Counted from the first letter of the stretch, positions 17,353 through 26,471 are shown. The stretch: 64,000 bases of DNA from Natranaeroarchaeum sp042663585 (GCF_042663585.1 NZ_JBHTAN010000006.1:2790001-2854000); one strand, 5' to 3'. The notes: generated by a model from the sequence alone, not told the origin. Program-made: numbers and translations.

Positions 17353-17595
17353 CGGGATCAGTTGTTCCCCGTCGTCGTCGTATACGACGATGGCGTCGAC
17401 TGGACAGGCCCGGGCCGCGAACTTCGCGTCTAGTTCGGCTCCCTCCGGAACATCGCGGACGAAGCGGTCCTCTTCGACCTCCTCGCCGTCGGCCAGCACT
17501 GCTTTCCCGGCGTCTTCGTCCTTCTCGAAGGCGTCCCACTCTGCGACACACTGGAACATTCCGATGCAGGTGTCCCGATCGAATTCGATTTGCAT
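17350..17595 (-). CDS. Single-cluster ferredoxin, P450-partner type
   Basis: 81 residues from ATG 17593-17595. The cysteine pattern is CIGMFQC near the N-terminus and a distant ACPVDAI near the C-terminus, leaving three cluster cysteines with the usual second Cys replaced by Gly. That pattern is typical of [3Fe-4S] (or converted [4Fe-4S]) ferredoxins that serve cytochromes P450 and some oxygenases. The protein is acidic. It is monocistronic and its 3' end abuts the IS605-like hairpin. Partnership with the P450 at 9209 is a hypothesis from pattern and proximity. Confidence 0.85.
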   Translation of the reverse strand: MQIEFDRDTCIGMFQCVAEWDAFEKDEDAGKAVLADGEEVEEDRFVRDVPEGAELDAKFAARACPVDAIVVYDDDGEQLIP

Positions 17596-17716
17596 AGCGG
17601 ACAGTTCGTCCGACACTACTAAAATCATGGCGGAGAGGGGCGGTCGTGCGTTTCTCTCGGACTCACCCGCCACCGGTACGCAAGTTTAAACCCCAAGAGG
17701 GGCCAACGGACGGGTA

Positions 17717-20062
17717 ATGGATATCGCGGAGCTATCGGGCGTCCCTCCCGGCTTTACCGAGTACCTGGAGGCGGAGGGAATCGAGGAGCTATACCCGCCT
17801 CAGGCCGCGGCCGTCGAGGCCGGGATCCTGGAGGGCGAGAACGTTGTCGCCAGCGTGCCGACCGCCAGCGGGAAAACGCTGATCGCACAGCTGGCAATGC
17901 TTTCCGCCATCGAGCGCGGGGGGTCGGGCAGCGCATCGAGCGGCCGAGCACTCTACATCGTGCCGCTACGGGCGCTCGCCAGCGAGAAAAAGGCCGAGTT
18001 CGAGGCGTTCGAGGCCTTCGACGTCTCTGTCGGCGTCTCGACGGGCAACTACGAGTCGGACGGGGAGTGGCTCGCCGACAAGGACATCATCGTCGCCACC
18101 AGCGAGAAAGTCGATTCGCTGGTGCGAAACGGCGCGCGCTGGATCGACGACGTCGACTGCGTCGTCGCCGACGAGGTCCACCTGATCGACGACTCGAATC
18201 GCGGGCCGACGCTGGAAGTGACGATGGCGAAACTGCGCCAGCTCAACCCCGACCTCCAGACGATTGCACTCTCGGCGACAGTTGGCAACGCCGACGAGAT
18301 GGCCGAGTGGCTCGATGCCGAACTCGTCGACACGACGTGGCGACCGATCGATCTGAAGAAGGGCGTCCACTTCGGCAACGCCCTGCATCTCGATGACGGG
18401 ACACAGCACGAGCTACCGGTCCGCAACAGCGAGAAACAGACTGCCGCAATCGTCCGGGATACGCTCGACGACGGCGGTTCCTCGCTCGTCTTCGTCAACT
18501 CCCGGCGCAATGCCGAGGCCGCGGCGCGACGGCTGGCGGACGTGGTCGACCCCTCGCTCTCGCCCGAGGCGCGCGAGGAACTCGACGAGATTGCCGAGGA
18601 GATCCGCGACGTCTCCGATACCGAGACGAGCGACGACCTGGCCGAATGCGTGATACGCGGCGGAGCCTTTCACCACGCCGGACTCGCGCCCGAGCACCGC
18701 TCGCTCGTCGAGGACGCCTTCCGGGACCGACTGCTGAAAGTCGTCTCTGCGACGCCGACGCTCGCGGCCGGCGTGAACACGCCGAGTAGACGCGTCATCG
18801 TGCGCGACTGGCGGCGCTACGACGGCACTGCGGGCGGAATGCAGCCCCTCGACGTGCTCGAAGTCCACCAGATGATGGGGCGGGCGGGCCGTCCCGGACG
18901 GGACCCCTACGGCGAGGCGGTCCTGCTGGCGAGCAGCCACGACGAACTCGACGAACTGTTCGACCGGTACGTCTACGCCGAGCCCGAACCGGTGCGCTCG
19001 AAACTCGCGGCCGAGCCAGCCCTTCGCACACACGTCCTCGCGACCATCGCCAGCGGGTTCGCCCGCACCCGAGAGGAGTTGCTTGGCTTCCTCGAAGAGA
19101 CGCTGCACGCCAGCCAGGCGAACGACCCCGAGCGACTGGAGCAGGTGACCGACACGGTGATCGAGTATCTGGAGCGCAACGACTTCATCGAGAGCGCGAA
19201 GTCACGCTCCGCGGAAACTACGAGTGGTGGAGCCGCAAGTAATGACGGCGACGAACTCGATGCGACCGGGCTGGGCCACACCGTCTCGCGGCTCTACCTC
19301 GACCCGATGACCGCGGCCGAAATCGTCGACGGACTCGAAGCGAGCGATGGCGCTCCGACCCCACTCGGTCTCTATCACCTCGTCTCCCGCACCCCGGATA
19401 TGTACGAACTCTACCTCAAGTCGGGCGACCGCGAGGAGTACACTGAACTCGCCTACGAGCGCGAGGGGGAGTTCCTCGGCCCGATGCCCAGCGAGTTCGA
19501 GGACGTCCGCTTCGAGGACTGGCTGTCGGCGCTCAAGACCGCCCTGATGCTCGAAGACTGGGCGCGCGAAGTCGACGAGGACCGGATCACCGAACGGTAT
19601 GGCGTCGGGCCGGGCGATATCCGCGGCAAGGTCGACACCGCCGAGTGGCTGCTCAACGGGGCCGAACAGCTCGCGGCCGACCTCGACCTCGACGTCACGC
19701 CGGCGATCCGCGAGGCCAGAAAACGGGTCCAGTACGGCGTGAGCGACGAACTGCTCGAACTCGCAGGCGTGCGCTCGGTCGGCCGCAAGCGCGCCCGACG
19801 GCTCTTCGACGCGGGCATCGAGAGTCGGGCACAGCTACGCGAGGCGGACAAATCGGTCGTCCTCGGCGCGCTTCGCGGTCGCGAGAAGACCGCCGAGACG
19901 GTGCTGGAAAACGCCGGCCGCCAGAACTACTCGATGGAGGGCGTGAGCGCGGACGACAGCGCCCGCCCGTCCGACGGATCGAGTGGGGAGAGAGCGGGGG
20001 AGGACGCCGAGGACAGTTCCGACACCGACGACACCGGACAGGCCAGCCTGGGTGATTTCTGA
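17717..20062 (+). CDS. hel308: ATP-dependent DNA helicase Hel308
   Basis: 781 residues. SF2 Ski2-like motifs: Q-motif LYPPQAAAV, Walker A VPTASGKT, DEVH box ADEVHLIDD, SAT as LSATVGN, LAAGVNTPSR, and motif VI QMMGRAGRPGRD. A winged helix, ratchet domain and C-terminal helix-hairpin-helix (VRSVGRKRARRLFDAG) follow. The last ~50 residues are acidic and disordered and end QASLGDF, a PIP-box-like tail suitable for binding PCNA. It acts at stalled forks and in recombination. It is translationally coupled with the next gene. Confidence 0.96.
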   Translation: MDIAELSGVPPGFTEYLEAEGIEELYPPQAAAVEAGILEGENVVASVPTASGKTLIAQLAMLSAIERGGSGSASSGRALYIVPLRALASEKKAEFEAFEAFDVSVGVSTGNYESDGEWLADKDIIVATSEKVDSLVRNGARWIDDVDCVVADEVHLIDDSNRGPTLEVTMAKLRQLNPDLQTIALSATVGNADEMAEWLDAELVDTTWRPIDLKKGVHFGNALHLDDGTQHELPVRNSEKQTAAIVRDTLDDGGSSLVFVNSRRNAEAAARRLADVVDPSLSPEAREELDEIAEEIRDVSDTETSDDLAECVIRGGAFHHAGLAPEHRSLVEDAFRDRLLKVVSATPTLAAGVNTPSRRVIVRDWRRYDGTAGGMQPLDVLEVHQMMGRAGRPGRDPYGEAVLLASSHDELDELFDRYVYAEPEPVRSKLAAEPALRTHVLATIASGFARTREELLGFLEETLHASQANDPERLEQVTDTVIEYLERNDFIESAKSRSAETTSGGAASNDGDELDATGLGHTVSRLYLDPMTAAEIVDGLEASDGAPTPLGLYHLVSRTPDMYELYLKSGDREEYTELAYEREGEFLGPMPSEFEDVRFEDWLSALKTALMLEDWAREVDEDRITERYGVGPGDIRGKVDTAEWLLNGAEQLAADLDLDVTPAIREARKRVQYGVSDELLELAGVRSVGRKRARRLFDAGIESRAQLREADKSVVLGALRGREKTAETVLENAGRQNYSMEGVSADDSARPSDGSSGERAGEDAEDSSDTDDTGQASLGDF

Positions 20063-20575
20063 ATGGAGTTCGTGGAGGGCGAAATCGTCGTCGACGACAT
20101 CGACGGCTTCGTCGAGACGCTCTCGGCCATCGGCGAGAAACACGACTGTACGATCCAGGCGTTCGACGCCCGCTACGTCGCCGGACGCGAGCATCTCGAA
20201 CGCGCCGTTTCCCTCGCCGACCGAGCCATCGAGCGCGAGGAGAACGTGGCCCGGGACCGGGCCGTCGAGATACTGCTGTACGCCGCCGGTCGGCGACAGA
20301 TCAACAGGGCGCTCCGGATGGGGCTCGATTCGGGCGAGAACCGTGCAGTCGTGCTCGTCGACGCGAAGCGGGAATCTGCGGACGAGGCGGGCGCGGTGAC
20401 GGCGCTCCGGGAACGCCTCGACCTGACGCCCGAACCGACACTCGGCGTCGAGCACGCCGAGGAGGAACTGCTTCGGGAGTTCTTCGATATCGGTGTCGCC
20501 GAACTGGCGGCGACCGACGCCGGTCTCCCGGATCTGGTGCTGGAGCGGGTCGCCCTCCTGGACGTCGAGAAGTGA
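20063..20575 (+). CDS. cgi121: KEOPS complex subunit Cgi121
   Basis: 170 residues. The ATG directly follows the hel308 TGA, so the two are one operon. The family core VARDRAVEILLYAAGRRQINRAL lies at ~55-85, followed by FDIGVAELAAT near the end. Cgi121 recruits tRNA to the KEOPS complex (Kae1-Bud32-Pcc1-Cgi121), which makes t6A37 in ANN-decoding tRNAs. No other KEOPS subunit is in this window. Linkage of hel308 to cgi121 suggests shared expression rather than a shared reaction. Confidence 0.93.
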   Translation: MEFVEGEIVVDDIDGFVETLSAIGEKHDCTIQAFDARYVAGREHLERAVSLADRAIEREENVARDRAVEILLYAAGRRQINRALRMGLDSGENRAVVLVDAKRESADEAGAVTALRERLDLTPEPTLGVEHAEEELLREFFDIGVAELAATDAGLPDLVLERVALLDVEK

Positions 20576-20773
20576 GGTAGCGCTGGACTACGGTGCTGGC
20601 AGGCTCTTGCGCGGGCAAAGAATTATTTTCGATGCGATAGATCTGTCAGTAGGGCTGACTGATGACCTCTACACATCGTCCCTGATCTGGTCGTCACGTC
20701 CCCGCCGTCCGCACGTGACGGGACGATCACGCTCGTCGCACCGGTAGTCGACAGATCAGAAGAATCCGTGATA

Positions 20774-21349
20774 ATGACACGAGCGACGTTCATCGAATGC
20801 GATCGACTTGATCTCGCACCGCCCGAAGAAGACGACATCGGGTTCCTCCAGCAGGGAGTGAACCATCCTGACGTCCGCCGGTATATCGGCGTCTTCAGGA
20901 CGCCCTACACCGAAGATCGGTATCGTGAGGAACTGTGGCCCATCGAAAACGGCGAGGGGAGCGTGTCGTTGCTCGCCGTGCCGAAAACGGGCGAGTTCGC
21001 GGGGGACCCCGTCGGATCGGTACAACTGCATCCGATCCAAACCGACGACGGCTACGCCAACTTCGGCGTCTGGTTCCACCCGAAGGCCTGGGGCAATGGC
21101 TACGCTCTCGAGGCCAGCGCGTATCTCATCGAATACGGCTTTTCGACGCTCAGGCTACACCGCATCTCCGCGACCGCGGCAGTCACAAACGAGGCGTCGA
21201 TCCGGCTCTGTGAACGGCTTGGCTTCGACCACGAAGGCACCGCCCGCGAGAGCCAGTTCGCAGACGGCGAGTTCGTCGACGTGGAGCGATACGGACTGTT
21301 GGTCGACGAGTGGGCTGGCCCCGAGGCAGTGCTCGACGGCGAGCCCTGA
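20774..21349 (+). CDS. GNAT N-acetyltransferase, RimJ/RimL type
   Basis: 191 residues from ATG 20774 (an ATG two codons earlier is also possible). The acetyltransferase fold is shown by GVWFHPKAWGNGYALEA, an acetyl-CoA loop of the form Q/RxxGxG/A, and by the typical end of RimJ/RimL proteins (ASIRLCERLGFDHEGTARES). The substrate is unknown; RimL-type enzymes acetylate protein N-termini or small amines. The 200-nt gap before it contains GATCTGTC (20639) and its inverted copy GACAGATC (20751) but no gene I can support. Confidence 0.88.
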   Translation: MTRATFIECDRLDLAPPEEDDIGFLQQGVNHPDVRRYIGVFRTPYTEDRYREELWPIENGEGSVSLLAVPKTGEFAGDPVGSVQLHPIQTDDGYANFGVWFHPKAWGNGYALEASAYLIEYGFSTLRLHRISATAAVTNEASIRLCERLGFDHEGTARESQFADGEFVDVERYGLLVDEWAGPEAVLDGEP

Positions 21350-21367
21350 CCGTCGAGATGGGTCACC

Positions 21368-22135
21368 TTATCCCGCCGTTTGTGCGGCCTCATCGAGCCA
21401 GTCGGGCTCTTCGACGGTGACGTCGTCGTACTCGAACTCGAAACTGGCCTCGACGTCCGCGCCGTCGGGGACGGTGTAAGAGACGCTGAAGGAGTGGATC
21501 GCCCCCTCCTCGTCGACGACGACCTCCGTCTCGACGTCCTCGACGTCGCCGAAGGAGGTCTCTTCGTCGAGAACGCCGCTTCCGCTGTAGGTCAGGCGTC
21601 GTGGCTCGTCCTCGGAGACGGTGTCGAGCGACAGATTGGCGACTGCGAGCGCCTCGCCGAAGGTGCGGGGCGAGAGTGCGTCGGGCGTCTGGACTTCGTC
21701 GGCGGTGTACTGGACGTTCTCGCCGTCGTCGATTCGGGTGTAGACGACCCCATCGCCGCTCCGGTACGTCTCGGCGACGCTCTCGGTGAGTTCGATGCGT
21801 GCGTACTCCGTCCCGGTGCCGTCGGTCTGGGTCTCCATGCTGAGTTGCTGGACGGTCTCCTCACCGTCGTTCTCGCCCGGTATCGTCAGCCGAATCGTGG
21901 TCTGCGCCTGCGTCGGTCGATCCGCGATTGCGGCGTCATGGGTTGCGAGTACCTCGCTGGCATTGGCGACGCCGCTCTCGTCGTAGCCAGCGGGGTAGGT
22001 CAGTTCGTCGGTCGGTGCATCGCCTTCCGTATCGTTTGGCGGCGCGTCGGCCCCGTCGTCGCCCATCGGCAGGCCACTACAGCCTGCGAGTACGACGAGG
22101 AACACCACTCCGAGCACGGCAAAGTGACGGCGCAT
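21368..22135 (-). CDS. Secreted lipoprotein of a haloarchaeal family
   Basis: 255 residues from ATG 22133-22135. A signal peptide with lipobox LAGC near residues 18-21 is followed by an Asp/Pro-rich linker, then a beta-rich domain (YPAGYDESGVANASEVLATHDAAI ... YSGSGVLDEET ... VEASFEFEYDDVTVEEPDWL). The opening GVANASEVLATH is typical of a large set of haloarchaeal lipoproteins (I believe the DUF7537 type). It probably anchors outside the membrane through a lipid-modified cysteine. Function unknown; overall shape recalls LolA/LppX-like lipid carriers, which is only a suggestion. Confidence 0.8.
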   Translation of the reverse strand: MRRHFAVLGVVFLVVLAGCSGLPMGDDGADAPPNDTEGDAPTDELTYPAGYDESGVANASEVLATHDAAIADRPTQAQTTIRLTIPGENDGEETVQQLSMETQTDGTGTEYARIELTESVAETYRSGDGVVYTRIDDGENVQYTADEVQTPDALSPRTFGEALAVANLSLDTVSEDEPRRLTYSGSGVLDEETSFGDVEDVETEVVVDEEGAIHSFSVSYTVPDGADVEASFEFEYDDVTVEEPDWLDEAAQTAG

Positions 22136-22176
22136 GGATAGAAGGCGATTCGCATCGATCATAGCGCTTCTGGCCG

Positions 22177-24363
22177 TTAGGGCGTCGGCGCCGAACCGTC
22201 GTAGGCGTCGTGGTCAGTGTAGAAGTTGAGCATGGCGAACTTCAGTTTCTCGGGGTCGACGTCGATCATTTCGTCGCGCTCCTCGGCCGGGAACGTGTCC
22301 TTGACGCTGTACTTGCCCAGTTCGCGCTCCTGTTCTTCGGTGTAGCGCGCGTCGAGCAGGATCCGGACCCCGACTTCCTCGGGGGAGCGAAGCACCCGCC
22401 CGAGCGCCTGTCTGGTCTTCCGGACCGTCGGAATCTCGACGGCGTAGCGCCAGCCGGCGTCGTCGACGCCCGCCCGGTCGCTAAAGGCCGTCTCGTAGGC
22501 GTCCTGTACGGCCTCGGAGCGGTCGTCCAGATGCGGATACGGGACGCCGACGACCGCAACCGTGTGTGCGTCGTCGCCGTCGAAACTCACGCCCTCCGAG
22601 AGCGTCCCCCACAGCGAGGTTAGCAGGACGCCGTCGTCGTCGTCGACGAACGACTGCCGGAGGTCTTCGGCGCTCGTCGCCGGTCGATCCAGATAGAGTC
22701 GGTCGGACGGGATGCTCTCTCGCAGGTGGCTGTGATACCGTTCGGCCTCGCTATAACTGGGGAAGAACGCGAGCAGGTTCCCCGGCGTGAACTCGGCGGC
22801 ATCCACGAGGGCGTCGGAGACGGCGGCCTGTACCTCGGGGTCCTCCCGGTCGCTGGCGAACAGCGGCGGCGTCCCGACGGCGTAGGTCCGGCGGTTCTCC
22901 GGTGGGAACTGCAGGCCGTAGGCCAGCGTGACCGGACTCTCCAGTCCGAGCACGTCCTCGAACACGTCGAACGGGCGCAGCGTCGCGCTCATCAGCACAC
23001 AGGAGTACACTTCCTCGAACAGTTCGCCGGTCACCTCCCGCGGAATGCAGGTGTATAGCTCCGCCCGGCCGTACACCTCGCCGGTCCCCTCGTTTCGACG
23101 GACGGAGACGACGGGATACTGGCCGAGTTTGGTGCCGTCGGACATCCACGAGTCCAGAAAGGCGGCCGCAGCGAGCGTCTGACACTCCTGTCGGGTGCTC
23201 GATTTGCCGCTCTTGTAGGCCTCCTCGTACTCCTCGTCGAGTTCGCGACCGAGCTTTCTGGCGGACTCGATATCGTCGTCGATTCCCCGACCGGTGTAGC
23301 CCTGCAGAAACGCTCGCGTGAGGTCGTCCCGGCCTTCCTCATTGGCGATAGGGACGTCCTCCCAGTTCTCGTCGACCTGCTCGCGGCCGCCGAAGCCAAA
23401 GGAGTCCTCGTAGGTCTCGACCAGCGCGTCGCGGAACGTGCGGATCACGTTCTCGGCCTGGTCGGCCCGCAGGTCGTCGGTCTCCTTCAGTTCGTCCAGC
23501 GCGGCGTCGAGCGTGTTCTCGGTCAGCGTCTTCGTCGCGTGTTCGCGCGCCGCCCCCTCGACGTTGTGGGCCTCGTCGAAGACCGTAATCACGTCCTCGG
23601 GGTCGCGGCCCAGCCATCGGAAGAACTGCTCGCGGATGTTTGGGTCCAGCAGGTGGTGGTAGTTACAGACGACCAGGTCAACGCCCTCCATGCCTTCCTT
23701 GAGTAGTTCGTAGCCACAGAACCCCTGCTCGTGGGCGTGTTCGTAGATCTCGTCGGGCGTTCGGACGTCCTCGTAGAGCCAACTGTAGAACGCATCGGTG
23801 TCCGCGGTGAGATTCTGGTAGTAGTAATCACAGGTGTTCTGTTCTTCCAGCGTCTCGACCTGCTCTTCGAGGGCGTCGAGTTCGTCCATCACCGCGCTCC
23901 GGGCTTCCGTCGCCTGCTCGTCGCCCTCCTGGCTGGCCTCCAGTAGCTCCCCTTCGCGGCGTTCGAGCTGGTTCCTGTCGCGTTCGGTGTCGACCAGGTC
24001 GTAGGTGTTGTCCCGGAGCACCTGACACTCCTCGTAGTCGACGTCGATGTGACACATCGAGGATTTTCCGCGGAAGACGATGGTACGGATCGCCTCGCGT
24101 TTCGTGATCTGACGGGCCTCGTGGACGAACTGGCGCATCTGCTGGTGGACGTTGGTCGTGATGACGACCGTCTTGTCCTCCTCGCGGGCGTACTCCAGCG
24201 CGGGTACGAGCGCCGAGAGTGTCTTCCCGGTCCCGCAGGCCCCCTCGAAGAGGACGTCCTGCCCGCGAGAAAGCCCGTTGTAGATGCGGTCCATCGCCGC
24301 GCGCTGGTTCTCGTAGGGCGCGTCGTACGGGAAAAAGCGCATATACCCGTTGGTCTCTGGCAC
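22177..24363 (-). CDS. XPD/Rad3-family DNA helicase with iron-sulfur cluster
   Basis: 728 residues. Walker A GACGTGKT at 41-48, DEAH box at 263-266 (VFDEAHN), motif VI region QALGRVLRSPEEVG. Four cysteines (C104, C113, C178, C216) lie in the positions of the 4Fe-4S domain between motifs I and II, with a coiled-coil insert between C113 and C178. This is a 5'-3' SF2 helicase of the XPD/DinG/FANCJ group. The archaeal role (repair, R-loop or G4 unwinding) is not settled. It is divergent from tspO. Confidence 0.93.
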   Translation of the reverse strand: MPETNGYMRFFPYDAPYENQRAAMDRIYNGLSRGQDVLFEGACGTGKTLSALVPALEYAREEDKTVVITTNVHQQMRQFVHEARQITKREAIRTIVFRGKSSMCHIDVDYEECQVLRDNTYDLVDTERDRNQLERREGELLEASQEGDEQATEARSAVMDELDALEEQVETLEEQNTCDYYYQNLTADTDAFYSWLYEDVRTPDEIYEHAHEQGFCGYELLKEGMEGVDLVVCNYHHLLDPNIREQFFRWLGRDPEDVITVFDEAHNVEGAAREHATKTLTENTLDAALDELKETDDLRADQAENVIRTFRDALVETYEDSFGFGGREQVDENWEDVPIANEEGRDDLTRAFLQGYTGRGIDDDIESARKLGRELDEEYEEAYKSGKSSTRQECQTLAAAAFLDSWMSDGTKLGQYPVVSVRRNEGTGEVYGRAELYTCIPREVTGELFEEVYSCVLMSATLRPFDVFEDVLGLESPVTLAYGLQFPPENRRTYAVGTPPLFASDREDPEVQAAVSDALVDAAEFTPGNLLAFFPSYSEAERYHSHLRESIPSDRLYLDRPATSAEDLRQSFVDDDDGVLLTSLWGTLSEGVSFDGDDAHTVAVVGVPYPHLDDRSEAVQDAYETAFSDRAGVDDAGWRYAVEIPTVRKTRQALGRVLRSPEEVGVRILLDARYTEEQERELGKYSVKDTFPAEERDEMIDVDPEKLKFAMLNFYTDHDAYDGSAPTP

Positions 24364-24443
24364 ATCTCTGGGATGGTGCGTAACCGACTAAAAGGGTTCG
24401 CCCGACCCAAACGGATACCCGCCTCCCACCCCTCTAGACAGCC

Positions 24444-24953
24444 ATGAGCCACACCACCTCCGACAGCACGGGCCTCCCTGGAGACCTCGGGGGCCGCGAC
24501 CTGCTCACGCTGGTCGGCTTCGTCGTCGCAGTCAACGTCGTGGGGGCGCTCCCGGCCGTCTTCGCCGGAACGGACACGTCGTGGATCGAACAGCCGTGGT
24601 TCTATCCGCCGGCGGTCGCCTTCCCGGTCGTCTGGACGCTCCTCTTCACCCTGATGGGCGTCGCGCTCTTTACCCTCTGGCGGCGGGGGATCGAGCGCCG
24701 CGACGTCAAGATCGCCGTCGGCGTCTTCGCCGCCCAGATGGCGGTCAACGTGACGTGGACGCCGGTCTTTTTCGGCCAGCAGGAACCGGGCCTCGGGCTG
24801 GCGATCATCGTCGCACTCTGGGCGCTGATCGTCGCGACGATCTACGCCTTCGACCGGGTGGACCGGCGGGCCGCCGCGCTGCTGGTGCCGTATCTCGCGT
24901 GGGTCACGTTCGCCGCGGTGTTGAACTACGAGATCTGGCGACTGAGCGGGTAA
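24444..24953 (+). CDS. TspO/MBR family membrane protein
   Basis: 169 residues with five hydrophobic helices. Family signatures: WIEQPWFYPPAVAFPVVWTLLFTLMG (the PP...FP..W motif), MAVNVTWTPVFFG and a final WVTFAAVLNYEIWRL. TspO proteins bind tetrapyrroles or cholesterol-like ligands. In bacteria they tune photopigment or porphyrin handling; in haloarchaea the ligand is unknown. Confidence 0.93.
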   Translation: MSHTTSDSTGLPGDLGGRDLLTLVGFVVAVNVVGALPAVFAGTDTSWIEQPWFYPPAVAFPVVWTLLFTLMGVALFTLWRRGIERRDVKIAVGVFAAQMAVNVTWTPVFFGQQEPGLGLAIIVALWALIVATIYAFDRVDRRAAALLVPYLAWVTFAAVLNYEIWRLSG

Positions 24954-25005
24954 CCACTGCCTACTCTCCGTCTCTGTTGTTTTCGCAATCAAAAGCGGAA
25001 AGTAT

Positions 25006-25015
25006 TGAAACGTTC
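25006..25015. promoter_or_regulatory. AAACGTTC box at the start of the membrane regulator gene
   Basis: TGAAACGTTC ends 2 nt before the GTG start at 25018. It differs by one base from TAAAACGTTC, present upstream of the His-rich gene. A protein bound here would block a leaderless start, so it could be an autoregulatory site. Confidence 0.45.
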
Positions 25016-25017
25016 AC

Positions 25018-25776
25018 GTGCAAGATCACCCCAAGACCGTGAACGTCAGACAGGCCGACTACGTCGCACTCGCAATCGTCGGGGCCGTGCTCGTCATCGG
25101 ACTCGCGATCACCTGGCAGAACTACCAGCAGTGGGTCGCGCTGGGCGACATGAGCGGGCGGATGGGGATGGACACGACGTCGATGCACGGCACACACCCG
25201 GTGTGGTACCTTCTCGGGACGCTCGTCACCGCAGCGGCCGTCGGCGGCGGCTACCTGGCCTTGCGCGAGCAGTTCGTCGGGACGGAGGAGCGCACGGCGT
25301 CCGCAGATTCCTCCCGGACGGCTGCTACCGGCGTCGGGAGTTCGTTTGAGCCGGACACAGCGGAAAGCTCCGCTGGACAGGGCGCCGTCGAGGGCTCTTC
25401 TGGACAGGAATTTGCTGAGGGATCTCCCGCAGACACACCCGAAGAGCCGTCGACTGGGGCCGAAGAGTCCGGACAACGGCCGAATGAGACGACCGACGCT
25501 GCCGATACGGACGCCGACTCCGGAGCCGGTCCCGAAGACTCGGCCCACCCAACGCGTCCGCTGCTCGACGTCCTGCCGGAGGACGAACGCCGCATCCTCC
25601 AGCCAGTCGTCGACTCGCCGGGACTGACCCAGATCGAACTTCGGGACCGGGCTGACTTCTCGAAGAGCAAGGTGAGCCAGACCGTAAGCGACCTCGAAAA
25701 GCGCGGGTTGCTGTATCGCGAACCGCAGGGCCGGACGTATCGAATCTACCCGTCCGACGATCTCGACGAGTCGTAG
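25018..25776 (+). CDS. Membrane-tethered winged-helix transcriptional regulator
   Basis: 252 residues from GTG 25018; no in-frame ATG exists before residue 45. Two hydrophobic helices (about 13-33 and 60-82) frame a short loop with Met and His residues (MSGRMGMDTTSMHGTH). A ~95-residue acidic Ser/Glu/Pro linker leads to a winged HTH (ILQPVVDSPGLTQIELRDRADFSKSKVSQTVSDLEKRGLLYREPQGRTYRIYP). So a one-component regulator is fixed in the membrane with its DNA-binding end inside. The Met/His loop is a candidate metal-sensing site. The neighbouring His-rich secreted protein and shared upstream boxes support a metal-response role, as inference. Confidence 0.8.
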   Translation: MQDHPKTVNVRQADYVALAIVGAVLVIGLAITWQNYQQWVALGDMSGRMGMDTTSMHGTHPVWYLLGTLVTAAAVGGGYLALREQFVGTEERTASADSSRTAATGVGSSFEPDTAESSAGQGAVEGSSGQEFAEGSPADTPEEPSTGAEESGQRPNETTDAADTDADSGAGPEDSAHPTRPLLDVLPEDERRILQPVVDSPGLTQIELRDRADFSKSKVSQTVSDLEKRGLLYREPQGRTYRIYPSDDLDES

Positions 25777-25830
25777 CTCCCAGAGCCCGAAACCCGGCCG
25801 GACGAACGGTCTCTTCGAAACGAACGGTGT

Positions 25831-25861
25831 AGAAGACGTTAAAAACGTTCTAAAACGTTCT
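25831..25861. promoter_or_regulatory. Tandem AAAACGTTCT repeats upstream of the His-rich gene
   Basis: AAAACGTTCT occurs twice head to tail at 25842-25851 and 25852-25861, preceded by AGAAGACGTT (25831-25840), which forms an imperfect inverted copy. The block sits 68-98 nt before the His-rich start. It matches the box at the start of the membrane regulator gene. Confidence 0.5.
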
Positions 25862-25928
25862 CGTGGGTGAGTTCACGCCCGTGGTCATAACCACTCCACT
25901 CCCTTTGTTACGAATGAGGAGAACCACC

Positions 25929-26420
25929 ATGAGATCTACACTGACCACAATCGTCGTCGCGATCGCACTCGTCGTCGCGCTGATCGGAGCCGTCGGCTTC
26001 GTCAGCGCCGACGTGACCAGCCAGCAGGATACCAACGCCCACGCGAACGGTCCGGTCGGCACGATGGCCGACTACGCGCCCGGCCAGTTCGGCGAGATGA
26101 TGCACGGCTTCGCGGCCGATCACGTGCCCGGTGTGCATCAGGCCGATGACGACCGCGGCGCGCATCATCAGGGTGGGCATCACGCGACCTCCGCGGGTGA
26201 GTACCACGCTGACCACGCCGAGTACGAGGACGGCGAGCATGCCGAGTACCACGACGAACAAGACCACAGTGAGTACGAAGAGCACGACCACGCCGGCGAG
26301 TACCAGGATGACTACGACCACGCGGAGTACTCGGAGGAGCGGACCGAGAGCGACCGTCACGCCGACTCCGCGCCTGAGGACCGCCAGCGCGGGTATGGCG
26401 GGCACGGTGGGCACTGCTAA
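25929..26420 (+). CDS. Secreted histidine- and acid-rich protein
   Basis: 163 residues from ATG 25929, chosen because GAGGAG lies 7 nt upstream; ATG 25914 is the alternative. Residues 1-27 are a signal peptide or membrane anchor (TIVVAIALVVALIGAVGFVSA). The rest is unusually composed: 19 His, many Asp/Glu, Tyr and Gly, with repeated HAEY/EYHD/DHAEY units and the terminal GYGGHGGHC. Such composition suggests binding of Cu, Ni, Zn or Co outside the cell. No family recognised. It follows the membrane regulator gene and shares an upstream DNA box with it. Confidence 0.75.
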   Translation: MRSTLTTIVVAIALVVALIGAVGFVSADVTSQQDTNAHANGPVGTMADYAPGQFGEMMHGFAADHVPGVHQADDDRGAHHQGGHHATSAGEYHADHAEYEDGEHAEYHDEQDHSEYEEHDHAGEYQDDYDHAEYSEERTESDRHADSAPEDRQRGYGGHGGHC

Positions 26421-26471
26421 CCACTGATCCAGCAGTAGACAACGATTCGACTTTTCTGAACCGCTCTTCGA

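Noticed and set aside
20623..20838. 71-codon minus-strand frame before the RimJ-like gene
   Set aside because: Ser/Arg-rich, overlaps the acetyltransferase start, no promoter at the right distance. The GATCTGTC/GACAGATC pair here is 100 nt apart and may be chance.
23889..24992. 367-codon minus-strand frame across the XPD-like gene start and tspO
   Set aside because: Spans two real genes in other frames; sequence is low-complexity Arg/Ser-rich.
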